A stretch of DNA of 64,000 bases from Mariniphaga sp964559175. Lineage in GTDB: Bacteria > Bacteroidota > Bacteroidia > Bacteroidales > Prolixibacteraceae. Shown one piece after another: positions 16,175-23,541 of this stretch. A program made the position numbers and the translations under genes. The stretch lies in assembly GCA_964559175.1 (NCBI GenBank), contig CAZLGT010000016.1:17875-81874 (forward strand). Direction: 5' to 3'. Under the pieces are notes generated by a model that was given only the letters and a program-made list of their open reading frames with translations, had not been told where the DNA came from and ran no database searches. The first letter of the stretch is position 1. Every line of letters starts with the position of its first letter.

Positions 16175-17059
16175 TCACATAATTTTCTTTCGTTCCGGAC
16201 GGAGATTCCTTACCCACTGGTTTACAATGTATTCGTTCTCATTGATCCAGTTTTTTACTCCCTGCCGGGGGTCTTCGCTCAGTCTGACATGGTAAACCAA
16301 ACTGTTTAACTGCCGTTCGGTTAGCTGCATCCGTTCGAAAAACCGCACGGCTCGAGGATGATCGTCTTCCATTCCTTTTCTCGAAATGGTGTAAATGGTT
16401 TCTTTTTCACCAAAAATATTGTCGGGATCTTCGAGAAAACGCAAATCATAGCGGGCAAAAATCCAGTGGGGTTCCCACCCGGTAATCACAACGTTCTTTC
16501 TCCGCTTTACCGAATCTTCCAGGTGCCTCACCATTTCATCTTCCGACAGGTTTAAAAGCCCGTTGGGCAGTGCATATTTCTCAAAGGCCAGTTTTGCCTT
16601 TTGCATAATTCCCGCCCCCTCATCGATTCCGATAACGGGATGCAGATAATTTTTTAAATCGGCAATGGTTTCAAACGGGCTGTATTCAGGAACAACAAAA
16701 CCCGTCCGGGCTTCGGGGTAGGTAATTCCAATTGTTTCTATCAAACCGGGATATGCATTCATATAAGGTTGATGCGTTTCGGGAAGCCAGGCGTCGGCAA
16801 AAATATCGGCTTCACCCTCAGCAATCTCCCTGTACACCACTTCAACATCAGTTAATTTGAGCACCACCCGGTAATCCATTTTCTCTTCGAGCAAAACAGC
16901 CGCCAGATGAGTTATAGCCACGCTCTCCGACCAATCGGTATAAACCATTTTCACTTCACGGTTTTCTTCTCCGGCAGGTTTCTGGGTACATCCGCCAACG
17001 AACAAAAGAAAAAGTGCTGAAAAAACGAAATATTTAATCACTGTATGTAAATTCATCAT
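16175..17059 (-). CDS. glycine betaine/proline-type ABC substrate-binding lipoprotein (OpuAC-like)
   Basis: A 294-residue lipoprotein (lipobox Leu-Phe-Val-Gly-Gly-Cys, C24). The mature part has the OpuAC/ProX pattern: Val-Tyr-Thr-Asp-Trp-Ser-Glu near residue 40, Glu-Gly-Glu-Ala-Asp-Ile-Phe-Ala-Asp-Ala-Trp-Leu-Pro, Ile-Gly-Ile-Asp-Glu-Gly-Ala-Gly-Ile-Met, and Thr-Gly-Trp-Glu-Pro-His-Trp. The Trp residues would form the aromatic cage for a quaternary ammonium ligand. No ABC ATPase or permease gene lies nearby; instead it is the last gene after a universal stress protein and a BCCT carrier, only 8 bp from the former. It may feed the BCCT system or a permease elsewhere (inference). Confidence 0.88.
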   Translation of the reverse strand: MMNLHTVIKYFVFSALFLLFVGGCTQKPAGEENREVKMVYTDWSESVAITHLAAVLLEEKMDYRVVLKLTDVEVVYREIAEGEADIFADAWLPETHQPYMNAYPGLIETIGITYPEARTGFVVPEYSPFETIADLKNYLHPVIGIDEGAGIMQKAKLAFEKYALPNGLLNLSEDEMVRHLEDSVKRRKNVVITGWEPHWIFARYDLRFLEDPDNIFGEKETIYTISRKGMEDDHPRAVRFFERMQLTERQLNSLVYHVRLSEDPRQGVKNWINENEYIVNQWVRNLRPERKKIM

Positions 17060-17067
17060 TCTAAAAT

Positions 17068-17988
17068 TTATTTGAAAAGCGCTTTTAAAAAGCCAATGGT
17101 TTGTTTTCGATCTTTAATTATGAGCACCGGCAGATTCTTTTCTGCCGAAGCCAGCTTCTCGGAAGTGGAATCGATAATAATGTCGGCCAGTTCCGATTTA
17201 ATTTTTGAACCGATAATGATCATATCGGCGCCAGTGGTAAGTGCTTGCTTATAAAGAATATGAGCTTCATCATTTTCCGGGTCCAGCGAAGTAACGCAGG
17301 GGATTTCTTCAGGATCGAGCTCCAGTTTTTTCATGAACTTCTGGTATTCCTTCCGGCCATGACTTTGAATATGTTCCATCAGCTTTTTGTCGTTTTCGGG
17401 TGAGCTCACCGGGAAATATTTCAGTGGAAGTTTGTAGGCATGAAGACACGAAACCTTTGCCCTGGTTAATTCCTGCAGGCGAAGCGCCATTTTAAGGGCC
17501 AGCGAGCTCATTTTAGAGAAATCCATTCGCACCAAAACATGACTTATGCGTGGTTGTGTGGTTTCGCTAACCAGCAAAACCGACGAAGGAATAATACTGA
17601 TTACCTTTCGCACAATACCGCCACGGCCCTCATAACCAATTTTTTTCCCCATAAGGGTAAATGTGATGTTGTTTTCCCGGGCATACCTCACTATATTGTC
17701 GGTTGTTGAACCTTCAAGAACAATTACTTTTATTTGGATTTCATTTTTTTGGATAAAATGCGCTTCAATTTTTTCTTCCAACTCGTCTTTTACAATTTCA
17801 GAAAGGGGTTGGTCAAGATGTGGAAAAGCAGAAACCATATCCGGCGGAATTTCGTACGACTTCATTACATGCAGAAAAGTAACCGATTTTGGCTTGAAGT
17901 TTTCTGTAAGGAAATTACTGTACCGGATAAGCGAGTCATCCATTTCACTTAAATCGAGGCAAACTAATATATCATCAAATTGGTACAT
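17068..17988 (-). CDS. universal stress protein with two UspA domains
   Basis: A 306-residue cytoplasmic protein made of two UspA domains (about 1-145 and 150-295). The first opens Phe-Asp-Asp-Ile-Leu-Val-Cys-Leu-Asp-Leu-Ser-Glu and has Leu-Met-Gly-Lys-Lys with Gly-Arg-Gly-Gly-Ile-Val and a Pro-Ser-Ser-Val-Leu-Leu-Val strand, close to the ATP-binding signature. The second opens Ile-Ser-His-Val-Leu-Val-Arg-Met-Asp-Phe-Ser and has Ile-Ile-Ile-Gly-Ser-Lys with a degenerate loop. It lies between a BCCT transporter (27 bp) and the betaine-binding lipoprotein (8 bp), so it is probably cotranscribed and linked to osmotic stress or control of the transporter. Confidence 0.88.
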   Translation of the reverse strand: MYQFDDILVCLDLSEMDDSLIRYSNFLTENFKPKSVTFLHVMKSYEIPPDMVSAFPHLDQPLSEIVKDELEEKIEAHFIQKNEIQIKVIVLEGSTTDNIVRYARENNITFTLMGKKIGYEGRGGIVRKVISIIPSSVLLVSETTQPRISHVLVRMDFSKMSSLALKMALRLQELTRAKVSCLHAYKLPLKYFPVSSPENDKKLMEHIQSHGRKEYQKFMKKLELDPEEIPCVTSLDPENDEAHILYKQALTTGADMIIIGSKIKSELADIIIDSTSEKLASAEKNLPVLIIKDRKQTIGFLKALFK

Positions 17989-18015
17989 AGCATTGATTTT
18001 CAGATTTTAACTTTA

Positions 18016-19671
18016 TTATTTGTCTTCTTTTTTAACATTTCCGGCTGCTTTGGTCTGTTCCCTTTTTTGCATCATTTTGGCCAGGGTATCCAGGTATTGT
18101 TTACGTTCTGCCTCCATCTGGGTTTCCATCATTCCGGAGTGTTCTTTCCGGAGACCTTTTAAGAGGCTCCACATAAGAATAAGCAAAAGAACGGCAAAGG
18201 GCAAACCCGTTGAAATGGCAGCCGTTTGCAAAGCGCCCAAACCACCTCCAATAAGCAAAACAGCCGCAATGGCGCCCTCGGTCATTGCCCAGAAAATACG
18301 CTGGGGAACCGGTGCGTCGAGTTTACCGCCGGCTGTGAGCGAGTCAACAACCAAAGAGCCTGAGTCGGAGGAGGTAACAAAAAAGCTGGTTACCAAAATC
18401 ACACCAACAATAGAAGTAACTGCCGACAGCGGAAACTGCTCCAAAAGCACATAAAGGGAGGTGGCAATATTGCCTGTTACCGCACTGGCAATATCGGCCA
18501 GAGAATTCAGCTCAAGATAAATGGCACTTCCACCAAAAGTAGAAAGCCACAAAAAGGTAAGCAGTGTAGGCACAATAAGAACACCCAGAACGAATTCCTT
18601 CAATGTACGGCCACGGGAAATACGGGCGATAAACATGCCCACAAACGGCGACCAGCTCACCCACCAGGCCCAGTAAAATACGGTCCAGTCGCTTTGCCAG
18701 TCTGATTGCTTGTAGGTTTCTGTCCAGAATGAGAGTTCAAAAAAGTTTTGAATATAACCACCAATATTCTGAATAAATGAGCCGGTGATAAACAAGGTGG
18801 GGCCTACAAAAAGCATAAAGGCGAGAAATATGGCACCCAAAAACATGTTGAGTTGGCTGAGTCGTTTTACCCCGCCGCTGAGCCCGGCCACAACCGAACC
18901 GGTAGCCGCAAGGGTAATTACCGTAATCAGTATAACCTGTGTTGTAAGGCTGTCGGGTAAATTAAAAAGGTGAGCCAATCCGGCACTTACCTGCTGAACA
19001 CCCAGCCCGAGCGAAGTAGCCAGACCAAAAAGAGTCGCTACCACGGCAAGTACATTAATTACTTTTCCCCAGGGGCCATGCACTTTTTCGCCAAGCAGCG
19101 GGTAAAAAACCGAGCTGATGGTTAGCGGCAGTTTTTTATTGAATGTAAAAAACGCCAGTGCCATACCCACCAAAGCATAAATACCCCAGGCATGTAATCC
19201 CCAGTGCAAAAATGTGATTTCCATAGATTCGCGGGCGGCTTCTATCGATCGGGGTTCGGCATCGGGCGGATTGATGAAGTGGTTGATAGGCTCACCCACA
19301 CTCCAAAAAAGAATACCAATGCCCATACCGGCGCTGAAGAGCATGGCAAACCAGGCTGTGGTTGAAAACTCGGGCCTCGCCTTGCTCCCCCCCAAACGAA
19401 TTTTTCCGTACCTGCTAAAAGCAATGTACAGTACAAAAAACAGGAAAATATTTACCGACAACACAAAAAACCAACCCCCAAAACTGGAAATGGAACTTTG
19501 TATATTGGAAAATACTTTGTTCATTGGTTCGCCCACAATTAGTGTAACGGCAATGAAGGCAACAATTATTAGTGCTGATGGCCAGAAAACCAGGGAATCT
19601 ACATCGAAATATTTTTTGCTGCTTTTGAGGTGAGCTTCGCTGTCTTTTGGTGTTTTGTTTTCTTCTGTCAT
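18016..19671 (-). CDS. BCCT family choline/betaine/carnitine transporter
   Basis: A 551-residue membrane protein with about twelve transmembrane segments. Signatures are the glycine stretch Gly-Met-Gly-Ile-Gly-Ile followed by Trp-Ser-Val-Gly-Glu-Pro, and the Trp-rich segment Tyr-Trp-Ala-Trp-Trp-Val-Ser-Trp-Ser-Pro-Phe-Val-Gly-Met-Phe-Ile-Ala-Arg-Ile-Ser, the BCCT hallmark with the substrate-cage tryptophans. The Gly-Met-Gly-Ile-Gly form is known from Na+-coupled betaine carriers. The C-terminal tail is charged (Lys/Glu/Arg-rich), a feature tied to osmotic regulation in BetP-like members. It sits in a four-gene operon with an outer-membrane porin upstream, and a universal stress protein and a betaine-binding lipoprotein downstream. 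Confidence 0.92.
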   Translation of the reverse strand: MTEENKTPKDSEAHLKSSKKYFDVDSLVFWPSALIIVAFIAVTLIVGEPMNKVFSNIQSSISSFGGWFFVLSVNIFLFFVLYIAFSRYGKIRLGGSKARPEFSTTAWFAMLFSAGMGIGILFWSVGEPINHFINPPDAEPRSIEAARESMEITFLHWGLHAWGIYALVGMALAFFTFNKKLPLTISSVFYPLLGEKVHGPWGKVINVLAVVATLFGLATSLGLGVQQVSAGLAHLFNLPDSLTTQVILITVITLAATGSVVAGLSGGVKRLSQLNMFLGAIFLAFMLFVGPTLFITGSFIQNIGGYIQNFFELSFWTETYKQSDWQSDWTVFYWAWWVSWSPFVGMFIARISRGRTLKEFVLGVLIVPTLLTFLWLSTFGGSAIYLELNSLADIASAVTGNIATSLYVLLEQFPLSAVTSIVGVILVTSFFVTSSDSGSLVVDSLTAGGKLDAPVPQRIFWAMTEGAIAAVLLIGGGLGALQTAAISTGLPFAVLLLILMWSLLKGLRKEHSGMMETQMEAERKQYLDTLAKMMQKREQTKAAGNVKKEDK

Positions 19672-19708
19672 AAATTCCGGTATTAATTATTTCGTTTTTT
19701 AATGCAGG

Positions 19709-20875
19709 TTAAAAATAATACCCCAGGTTAATGTTAAAACGCAAATGCCAGGTGGCGTTATCTGTGCCGGCAGCCAGTCCGTTCGTCCATTCCGGCCCCA
19801 GCCACGGATGGTCTTTTCCGGCAGCCGCATCAATGTACGTGAAAACATTTCCGGCAGTTACCAAAACACCGGTTACGTTCATAAATGAATCCTTAAAATC
19901 AGCAACTGATTTATCCAGATAGCCAAAATCGTTGTAAAACTGAAGATTGGAAACCGGGTGCCAGTCCACCGGCAGCGAATAAGAAAGGCAGAGAGTGTAA
20001 ACCATTCCGTTAGCTGCCACAAGGTAAGGAGCTCCGTAGGCCGTCATGGCAACCACATCGGTTGGTTCACCTGCCGGGGTTTCCGGGTTATGTCCGTACC
20101 CGGCCATTTGGGCTTTTAAAGCCACCCTTCCTGCCTGCATTTCGTAATGCCAGGCATAGGCAAAATGATTGCCGATTTCTTCAGTATCCAGGTTTTGCAA
20201 TCCGCCAAATTGCCCCGAAATACCGATTTTATGGCTTGTTTTTTCATTTTGAATTTTGTAGGCCAGTTTTCCGTTTAACTGGTTGGTTTCCTTATTTCTC
20301 AAATCAGGAATTCCGTCGCCATTCAAATCGATGGAAGAAATATCATACGAGTAACGGCTGTCGGAAACATCCGAATAACTTCCAAAATTCAACTCTTCGG
20401 CATTTTTGAAGAAAGCGATGGCGTATTCCCATCTTTCGCCCGAGTGCGTATATTTAATGCCCATATCGTGGTCATCTTCCAGACCCAGATAGTAAGTCAT
20501 GTTAAAAAACCAGTTGTTGGAGTTGTATTGGGTAATGCCAAACGGCACCTGGGTTAAACCAATCTGCAGGTTTTTGTTTTCGCTGAAATCGTATTCTACC
20601 CAACCCTGTTTTAACATACCTCCGCCAAAGCTTTCAGAATATAACCGATATTCTGCATTCAGTTTTACACCCTTGTACGATGCAATGGAATTGATTCTGA
20701 ACATGTCGTATCCGAAGTCGCCTCCACGGTTTTTTTGCCCTTCTTTCCATGTAGATAAATTGTAATTGAAACGCATAGCGCCGCCAATCTGCACCTCAGG
20801 TTTATCCTGTCCAAAAACAAGAGAAGGAAACAAAAGAAAAAACAAAAGAAGAAACAAGCCCGGTTTAAAAATCAT
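19709..20875 (-). CDS. outer-membrane beta-barrel porin-like protein
   Basis: A 388-residue protein with a signal peptide ending Val-Phe-Gly-Gln and an extended beta-strand pattern finishing in Leu-Gly-Tyr-Tyr-Phe, a terminal aromatic as in outer-membrane barrels. Alternating hydrophobic/polar segments such as Met-Arg-Phe-Asn-Tyr-Asn and Leu-Asn-Ala-Glu-Tyr-Arg-Leu-Tyr fit a porin related to phosphate-selective porins. A short Asp-rich loop (Asp-Leu-Asn-Gly-Asp-Gly-Ile-Pro-Asp) could bind calcium. As the first gene of the BCCT/USP/betaine-binding operon it probably provides outer-membrane entry for osmolytes (inference from position). On the minus strand a weak TATATTTA box lies about 30 bp upstream. 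Confidence 0.78.
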   Translation of the reverse strand: MIFKPGLFLLLFFLLFPSLVFGQDKPEVQIGGAMRFNYNLSTWKEGQKNRGGDFGYDMFRINSIASYKGVKLNAEYRLYSESFGGGMLKQGWVEYDFSENKNLQIGLTQVPFGITQYNSNNWFFNMTYYLGLEDDHDMGIKYTHSGERWEYAIAFFKNAEELNFGSYSDVSDSRYSYDISSIDLNGDGIPDLRNKETNQLNGKLAYKIQNEKTSHKIGISGQFGGLQNLDTEEIGNHFAYAWHYEMQAGRVALKAQMAGYGHNPETPAGEPTDVVAMTAYGAPYLVAANGMVYTLCLSYSLPVDWHPVSNLQFYNDFGYLDKSVADFKDSFMNVTGVLVTAGNVFTYIDAAAGKDHPWLGPEWTNGLAAGTDNATWHLRFNINLGYYF

Positions 20876-21227
20876 ACAAAAACTATTTAATTAGAATCAC
20901 TTAAATATACAACTAATCGTATGGAATCATAATTTTTCAGTTGTTTTTTTAGATTCTACCTGTCCGGTTTTATAAAATTATTAAGGTTTGCACTATTGAC
21001 TAAAAAAGTTTGAATGGCACCGTGCGGAAACATAAAAAGGCACTATCGCCAGCCAGCGGGCATGGTTTTCCCAAAGCGAATTCAGAAAATAAAATCAATT
21101 TCAATGAACAATAAAGGAGTTACATGTGTTTTAATCCTGAATTATTTGCAAAGACAGACAACGTGTCTTATATTTGCAAATAAGATAAAAAAGTATTTTA
21201 TTAATTTTATAGAAAAGACAAAACGAT
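20876..21227. other. 352-bp divergent intergenic region (porin operon / sod)
   Basis: Contains on the minus strand a weak -7-like TATATTTA (20902-20909) for the porin operon and on the plus strand the strong sod promoter at 21145-21176. Otherwise AT-rich with no convincing small gene or structured RNA. Confidence 0.5.
21145..21176 (+). promoter_or_regulatory. Bacteroidota promoter of sod (TTTG-N20-TATATTTG)
   Basis: TTTG at 21145-21148, a 20-bp spacer and TATATTTG at 21169-21176 match the -33/-7 consensus of the phylum. The start codon follows about 50 bp later at 21228. The spacer holds GACA-N6-TGTC-like repeats (GACAGACAACGTGTC). Confidence 0.75.
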
Positions 21228-21827
21228 ATGGCATTTGAATTACCAAAATTAGGTTACGATTACACAGCACTGGAACCGCACATCGATGCGCGCACCATGG
21301 AAATACACCACACGAAACATCATGCAGGTTATACAACTAACCTGAACAATGCTGTTTCGGGAAGTGCAATTGAAGGAAAAAGCATTGAAGAAATCCTGAA
21401 AGGGGTTTCAGGTCATTCCACAGCTGTAAGGAATAACGGAGGAGGATATTACAATCATAATTTGTACTGGGAAGTTATGGCTCCGGGAGGTTCACCGAAC
21501 CCCGAAGGAGTTCTTCTCGATGCAATTAATGAATCATTTGATTCAGTAGAAAATTTCCGTGAGTCATTTGTCCAGGCTGCTTTAACGCGGTTTGGATCAG
21601 GTTGGGCATGGTTGGTTCTTCAAAACAATAAACTGGTGGTTTCGTCCACGCCCAATCAGGATAATCCGCTGATGGATGTTGCAGAGGTTCAGGGCACTCC
21701 GATTCTCGGAGTTGATGTGTGGGAACACGCATATTATCTGAATTATCAAAACAGACGTCCGGATTATGTAAATGCATTCTGGAATCTCATCAACTGGGAC
21801 GAAGTCGCCAGGCGGTTTAAAGGTTAG
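21228..21827 (+). CDS. sodA: superoxide dismutase, Mn-type or cambialistic (Fe/Mn family)
   Basis: A 199-residue cytoplasmic enzyme converting superoxide to hydrogen peroxide and oxygen. Metal ligands are present: H27 (Met-Glu-Ile-His-His), H77 (Tyr-Asn-His-Asn-Leu-Tyr-Trp), D163 and H167 (Asp-Val-Trp-Glu-His-Ala-Tyr-Tyr). The outer-sphere glutamine is Q144, in an Asn-Gln-Asp-Asn-Pro-Leu motif, with glycines at 71-73; this is the Mn-type arrangement, although Bacteroidia enzymes can often use either metal. Normal length, no signal peptide. Monocistronic: own promoter upstream and a strong hairpin terminator 18 bp downstream. Confidence 0.93.
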   Translation: MAFELPKLGYDYTALEPHIDARTMEIHHTKHHAGYTTNLNNAVSGSAIEGKSIEEILKGVSGHSTAVRNNGGGYYNHNLYWEVMAPGGSPNPEGVLLDAINESFDSVENFRESFVQAALTRFGSGWAWLVLQNNKLVVSSTPNQDNPLMDVAEVQGTPILGVDVWEHAYYLNYQNRRPDYVNAFWNLINWDEVARRFKG

Positions 21828-21845
21828 TTGATTTTTGGTTTTTTT

Positions 21846-21870
21846 CCCCGGGATGAGGTCCCGGGGTTTT
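21846..21870. terminator. bidirectional terminator between sod and ackA
   Basis: CCCCGGGA (21846-21853), loop TGAGG, TCCCGGGG (21859-21866), then TTTTCTT; an A/T-rich run (TTTTTGG and TTTTT) also lies before it, so the hairpin can serve the two convergent genes. Confidence 0.85.
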
Positions 21871-21894
21871 CTTGCCCTCTTGTTTGTTATTATG

Positions 21895-23124
21895 TTAAAA
21901 AGGCTGTTGCTTTCCATCTGACAGGCGACCTGCCAGGACGGCAGTTTTCTGTGCAATCGTCAGTTCCTCATTAGCCGGAACAATCACTGTTTTCACCCCC
22001 GAAGTACTTTCACTGATTACTGCTTCACTGCTGTTCAGTTGGCGGTTCAGTTTTTCAGAAATCCGGATGCCGAGAAATTCCATCTCGTTGCAGATTTCTT
22101 TCCTTGCCCGGATGCTGTTTTCGCCGATACCACCGGTAAAAACAAGAACATCCAGTCCTCCCAGCGCTGCGGCATAAGCACCGATATATTTTTTTACGCG
22201 GTAGTGGTAAACGTCGAGGGCTGTGCGGGCAGCATTGTTCCCTCCGATGGCTGCTTCTTCCACCGCCCGGTAATCTGCCGAAACACCCGACAAACCATAC
22301 AATCCGCCCTGCTTATTGAGTAGCTGCTGAACATCGGCAACCGAAAAGTTGAAATTTTCCAAAAGAAACAAAAGCACCCCGGCATCAATATCGCCGCTAC
22401 GGGTTCCCATTAGCAAACCTTCCACAGGTGTAAATCCCATGGAAGTATCTGTTGACAGTCCGTTTTTTACTGCCGCAACCGAAGCTCCGTTACCTAAATG
22501 ACAAGAAATTACCCTGCTTTTCTCCAGTGGCACTCCGGCATGCATACAGGCCCTTTGAACCGCATATTTGTGTGAAGTGCCATGAAATCCGTATCGCCGG
22601 ATATGGTGTTTATTGTACCACTCCAACGGAATACCATACAAGAAAGCTTTGGGAGGAAGCGAATGGTGGAAAGAAGTATCGAAAACACCGGCTTGCAAAA
22701 CCCCGGGCAGCATTTGTTTGATGGTGCGTATTCCTTTCAGATTGGCCGGGTAATGCAACGGCGCCAAAGGCACATTCTGCTCCATCCGGGCAATCAGTTC
22801 ATCTGTTATTTCAACGGCGCCTGTATCCGTTTCCTGCTCGCCCCCATGAATCAGGCGGTGTCCCACCACATCAATCTCTTTCAGTGAAGCAATACATTCA
22901 TTTTGCGGATCAACCAGCTCGTCCAGCATATTTTTAAAATTGGCAGGCCACGAAAATCCCTCCCAACTGGTTTCTTTCTCCAGTTGCATCTTAATCACCC
23001 GGAGAACAGTATTCCCCATCTCACTTTTTTCTGCCTTTCCCTGAATAAGCAGTTCGCCGGCAGGCATCCGGAACAACTGGAACTTGATGGATGAACTTCC
23101 ACAATTGATTACCAATACATTCAT
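21895..23124 (-). CDS. ackA: acetate kinase
   Basis: A 409-residue enzyme interconverting acetate plus ATP with acetyl phosphate plus ADP. Starting at ATG 23124 it opens Met-Asn-Val-Leu-Val-Ile-Asn-Cys-Gly-Ser-Ser-Ser-Ile-Lys-Phe, the first family signature; later come Gly-His-Arg-Leu-Ile-His-Gly-Gly, Phe-Asp-Thr-Ser-Phe-His, Arg-Tyr-Gly-Phe-His-Gly-Thr-Ser-His, His-Leu-Gly-Asn-Gly-Ala-Ser-Val and Phe-Thr-Gly-Gly-Ile-Gly-Glu-Asn near the C-terminus. All expected catalytic segments are visible. The usual partner gene pta is not adjacent; the neighbours are sod (convergent) and acetyl-CoA synthetase (divergent). An in-frame TTG lies three codons upstream, but the ATG is the normal start. Confidence 0.95.
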   Translation of the reverse strand: MNVLVINCGSSSIKFQLFRMPAGELLIQGKAEKSEMGNTVLRVIKMQLEKETSWEGFSWPANFKNMLDELVDPQNECIASLKEIDVVGHRLIHGGEQETDTGAVEITDELIARMEQNVPLAPLHYPANLKGIRTIKQMLPGVLQAGVFDTSFHHSLPPKAFLYGIPLEWYNKHHIRRYGFHGTSHKYAVQRACMHAGVPLEKSRVISCHLGNGASVAAVKNGLSTDTSMGFTPVEGLLMGTRSGDIDAGVLLFLLENFNFSVADVQQLLNKQGGLYGLSGVSADYRAVEEAAIGGNNAARTALDVYHYRVKKYIGAYAAALGGLDVLVFTGGIGENSIRARKEICNEMEFLGIRISEKLNRQLNSSEAVISESTSGVKTVIVPANEELTIAQKTAVLAGRLSDGKQQPF

Positions 23125-23541
23125 AAAAAGCAATTCAATAAAATTAACCTACACTTATGAACCTTTAAAGGTAAAAAAATCACAATGCAACCCCAATCAA
23201 TATTTTCAGTTTCGTTTTATTTTTCACAGGTGTTGTATATCATAAAAGATTGAGCATATAAATTTTTCAGAACTAAAAATTTTATGTATTTTGAGCGCGA
23301 TAAATAAATAATGGTATTTTCATAACTTCAAAAGAAAAAACGTGTTTTACGTTTATTTACCATACATCTTTTTTTGTTTCAACTTCGAATATTCATGCGA
23401 AGCGAATATAACCAAAACTCATTTTGACCGATTTTCCACCGGAGAAAAACGATCATCAGGAGTGTTTTGAGGGAAACTGCTTCCGCATGGAAGAGAGAAG
23501 TAATAACAATTAATCATTCAAAAATTTTTAATTTCTAAGCT
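23125..23541. other. 417-bp divergent regulatory region between ackA and acs
   Basis: No small gene seen. It is AT-rich and contains a near-consensus TATTTTG, an inverted repeat ATATTC-N9-GAATAT (23389-23409) and a short hairpin CTTCC-GCAT-GGAAG (23480-23493) in what would be the acs leader. The length and position suggest regulation of both acetate genes, but no known regulator site or riboswitch is recognised. Confidence 0.4.

Noticed and set aside
21014..21238. 74-codon open frame upstream of sod
   Set aside because: It runs through the sod promoter and into the sod start in another frame, with no domain or start signal.
23125..23541. Riboswitch in the acs leader
   Set aside because: Only one short hairpin and an inverted repeat; no core motif of a known riboswitch class was recognised.
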